From the NCBI GenBank assembly GCA_002693605.1, contig NZQO01000093.1, positions 1 to 7,131 on the forward strand: a stretch of 7,131 bases of DNA. The letters are read 5' to 3'. This DNA is from Flavobacteriaceae bacterium. GTDB taxonomy: Bacteria > Bacteroidota > Bacteroidia > Flavobacteriales > Flavobacteriaceae. A program made the translations under genes and the position numbers. Positions 6,701 through 7,131 of the stretch are shown in pieces (position 1 is the stretch's first letter; each line of letters opens with the position of its first letter). The notes under the pieces were generated by a model. The model did no database searches. It had not been told where the DNA came from and saw nothing but the letters and a program-made list of their open reading frames with translations.

Positions 6701-7131
6701 TTAGTGGTTTTCAATTGGTTCTAGAGCCTCGTCGGTAGGGCGACCATGCTTAATGAAATCGACTATATACGTTGCAATTCCGAAGAAGAATAACGAAGCA
6801 CAGAGAATGAGCACCCAAAAGTGAATACTGATCTCATCTTGCACCTCCATGAAATCCATCTTGAATTTTCGCTCAAGGTAGACCTGCGCTACCCCGGCTA
6901 CCCCGAAGGCGGTAGTCATTCCTATCATTCCGATATTGGAAGTCCAAAATGACACGCGCCCCCGGACACCATCGTATAGCTTACGGCCCGTTAAATTTGG
7001 CAACGAATAGCTAATGATGGCCAGGACGATCATCGCGTAGGCTCCCCAGAATGCGAGATGACCGTGCATGGCTGTAACCAAGGTTCCATGGGTATAGATA
7101 TTTGTTTGCGGAAGGGTGTGCGCAAAGCCCA
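6701..7131 (-). CDS. norB: Nitric oxide reductase catalytic subunit NorB (C-terminal part; 5' end beyond the right edge)
   Basis: C-terminal 142 residues of the membrane heme-copper-oxidase relative that reduces 2 NO to N2O, read open from the right edge to a TAA at 6701-6703. Seen (fragment numbering): HTLPQTNIYTHGT (4-16), then TAMHGHLAFWGAY (19-31). The two histidines H22 and H24 correspond to the heme b3 and heme b ligands in the penultimate core helix of NorB. After these come LPNLTGR (43-49), VAQVYLER (80-87), FMEVQDE (93-99) and a final helix at about 104-126, with a short polar tail. Three membrane helices are visible. The tail and the presence of norQ/D/E/F fit the cytochrome c-dependent type (NorCB) better than the quinol-oxidising fused type, but the N-terminal half needed to prove this, and any norC, lie outside the window. 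The first in-frame TTG at 7081 is internal and not the real start. Confidence 0.95.
   Translation of the reverse strand, partial: GFAHTLPQTNIYTHGTLVTAMHGHLAFWGAYAMIVLAIISYSLPNLTGRKLYDGVRGRVSFWTSNIGMIGMTTAFGVAGVAQVYLERKFKMDFMEVQDEISIHFWVLILCASLFFFGIATYIVDFIKHGRPTDEALEPIENH

Overview
The window looks like a chromosomal segment of a denitrification-capable member of the Bacteroidota, most likely the Flavobacteriia. This rests on protein style, on ribosome-binding regions that are A/T-rich and lack Shine-Dalgarno sequences, and on a clean Bacteroidota-type promoter (TTTG, 20 nt, TAnnTTTG). It cannot be assigned to a genus from sequence reading alone. Coding density is high, no gap exceeds about 150 nt, and I see no mobile elements, RNA genes or CRISPR.

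Left block (1-2463, minus strand): a two-gene NAD-synthesis operon, nadA then nadB, only 1 nt apart. NadB (L-aspartate oxidase) makes iminoaspartate and NadA (quinolinate synthase, an Fe-S enzyme) condenses it with dihydroxyacetone phosphate to quinolinate. nadB runs off the left edge, with 511 codons visible.

Middle (about 2464-3122): a 150-nt divergent intergenic region drives nadA leftward and an Rrf2-family regulator rightward. The regulator has three cysteines and a CxxH in the Fe-S cluster region, so it is a plausible NsrR/IscR-like sensor of NO or Fe-S status. Its promoter overlaps the nominal 5' end of the open frame, which fixes the start at 2614 and implies a nearly leaderless mRNA.

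Right block (3123-7131, minus strand): a respiratory nitric oxide reductase cluster in the order norB (C-terminal part, cut by the right edge), norQ (AAA+ ATPase), norD (VWA/MIDAS protein), norE (oxidase subunit III-like) and norF (oxidase subunit IV-like). norQ to norF are tightly packed (9-nt gap, 1-nt overlap, 1-nt gap). norB is set apart by 134 nt containing a perfect 8-bp inverted repeat. NorB is the catalytic heme/non-heme iron subunit reducing NO to N2O. NorQ and NorD are the chaperone pair thought to insert or activate its metal centre. NorE and NorF are small membrane accessory proteins. The neighbouring Fe-S-type Rrf2 regulator is the obvious local candidate to control the cluster, but that link is inferred from position only.

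Nothing here is a clearly undescribed system. The points most worth a second look are the regulator's unusual ligand pattern, its leaderless promoter, the norB-norQ hairpin, and the shared control region with nadA.
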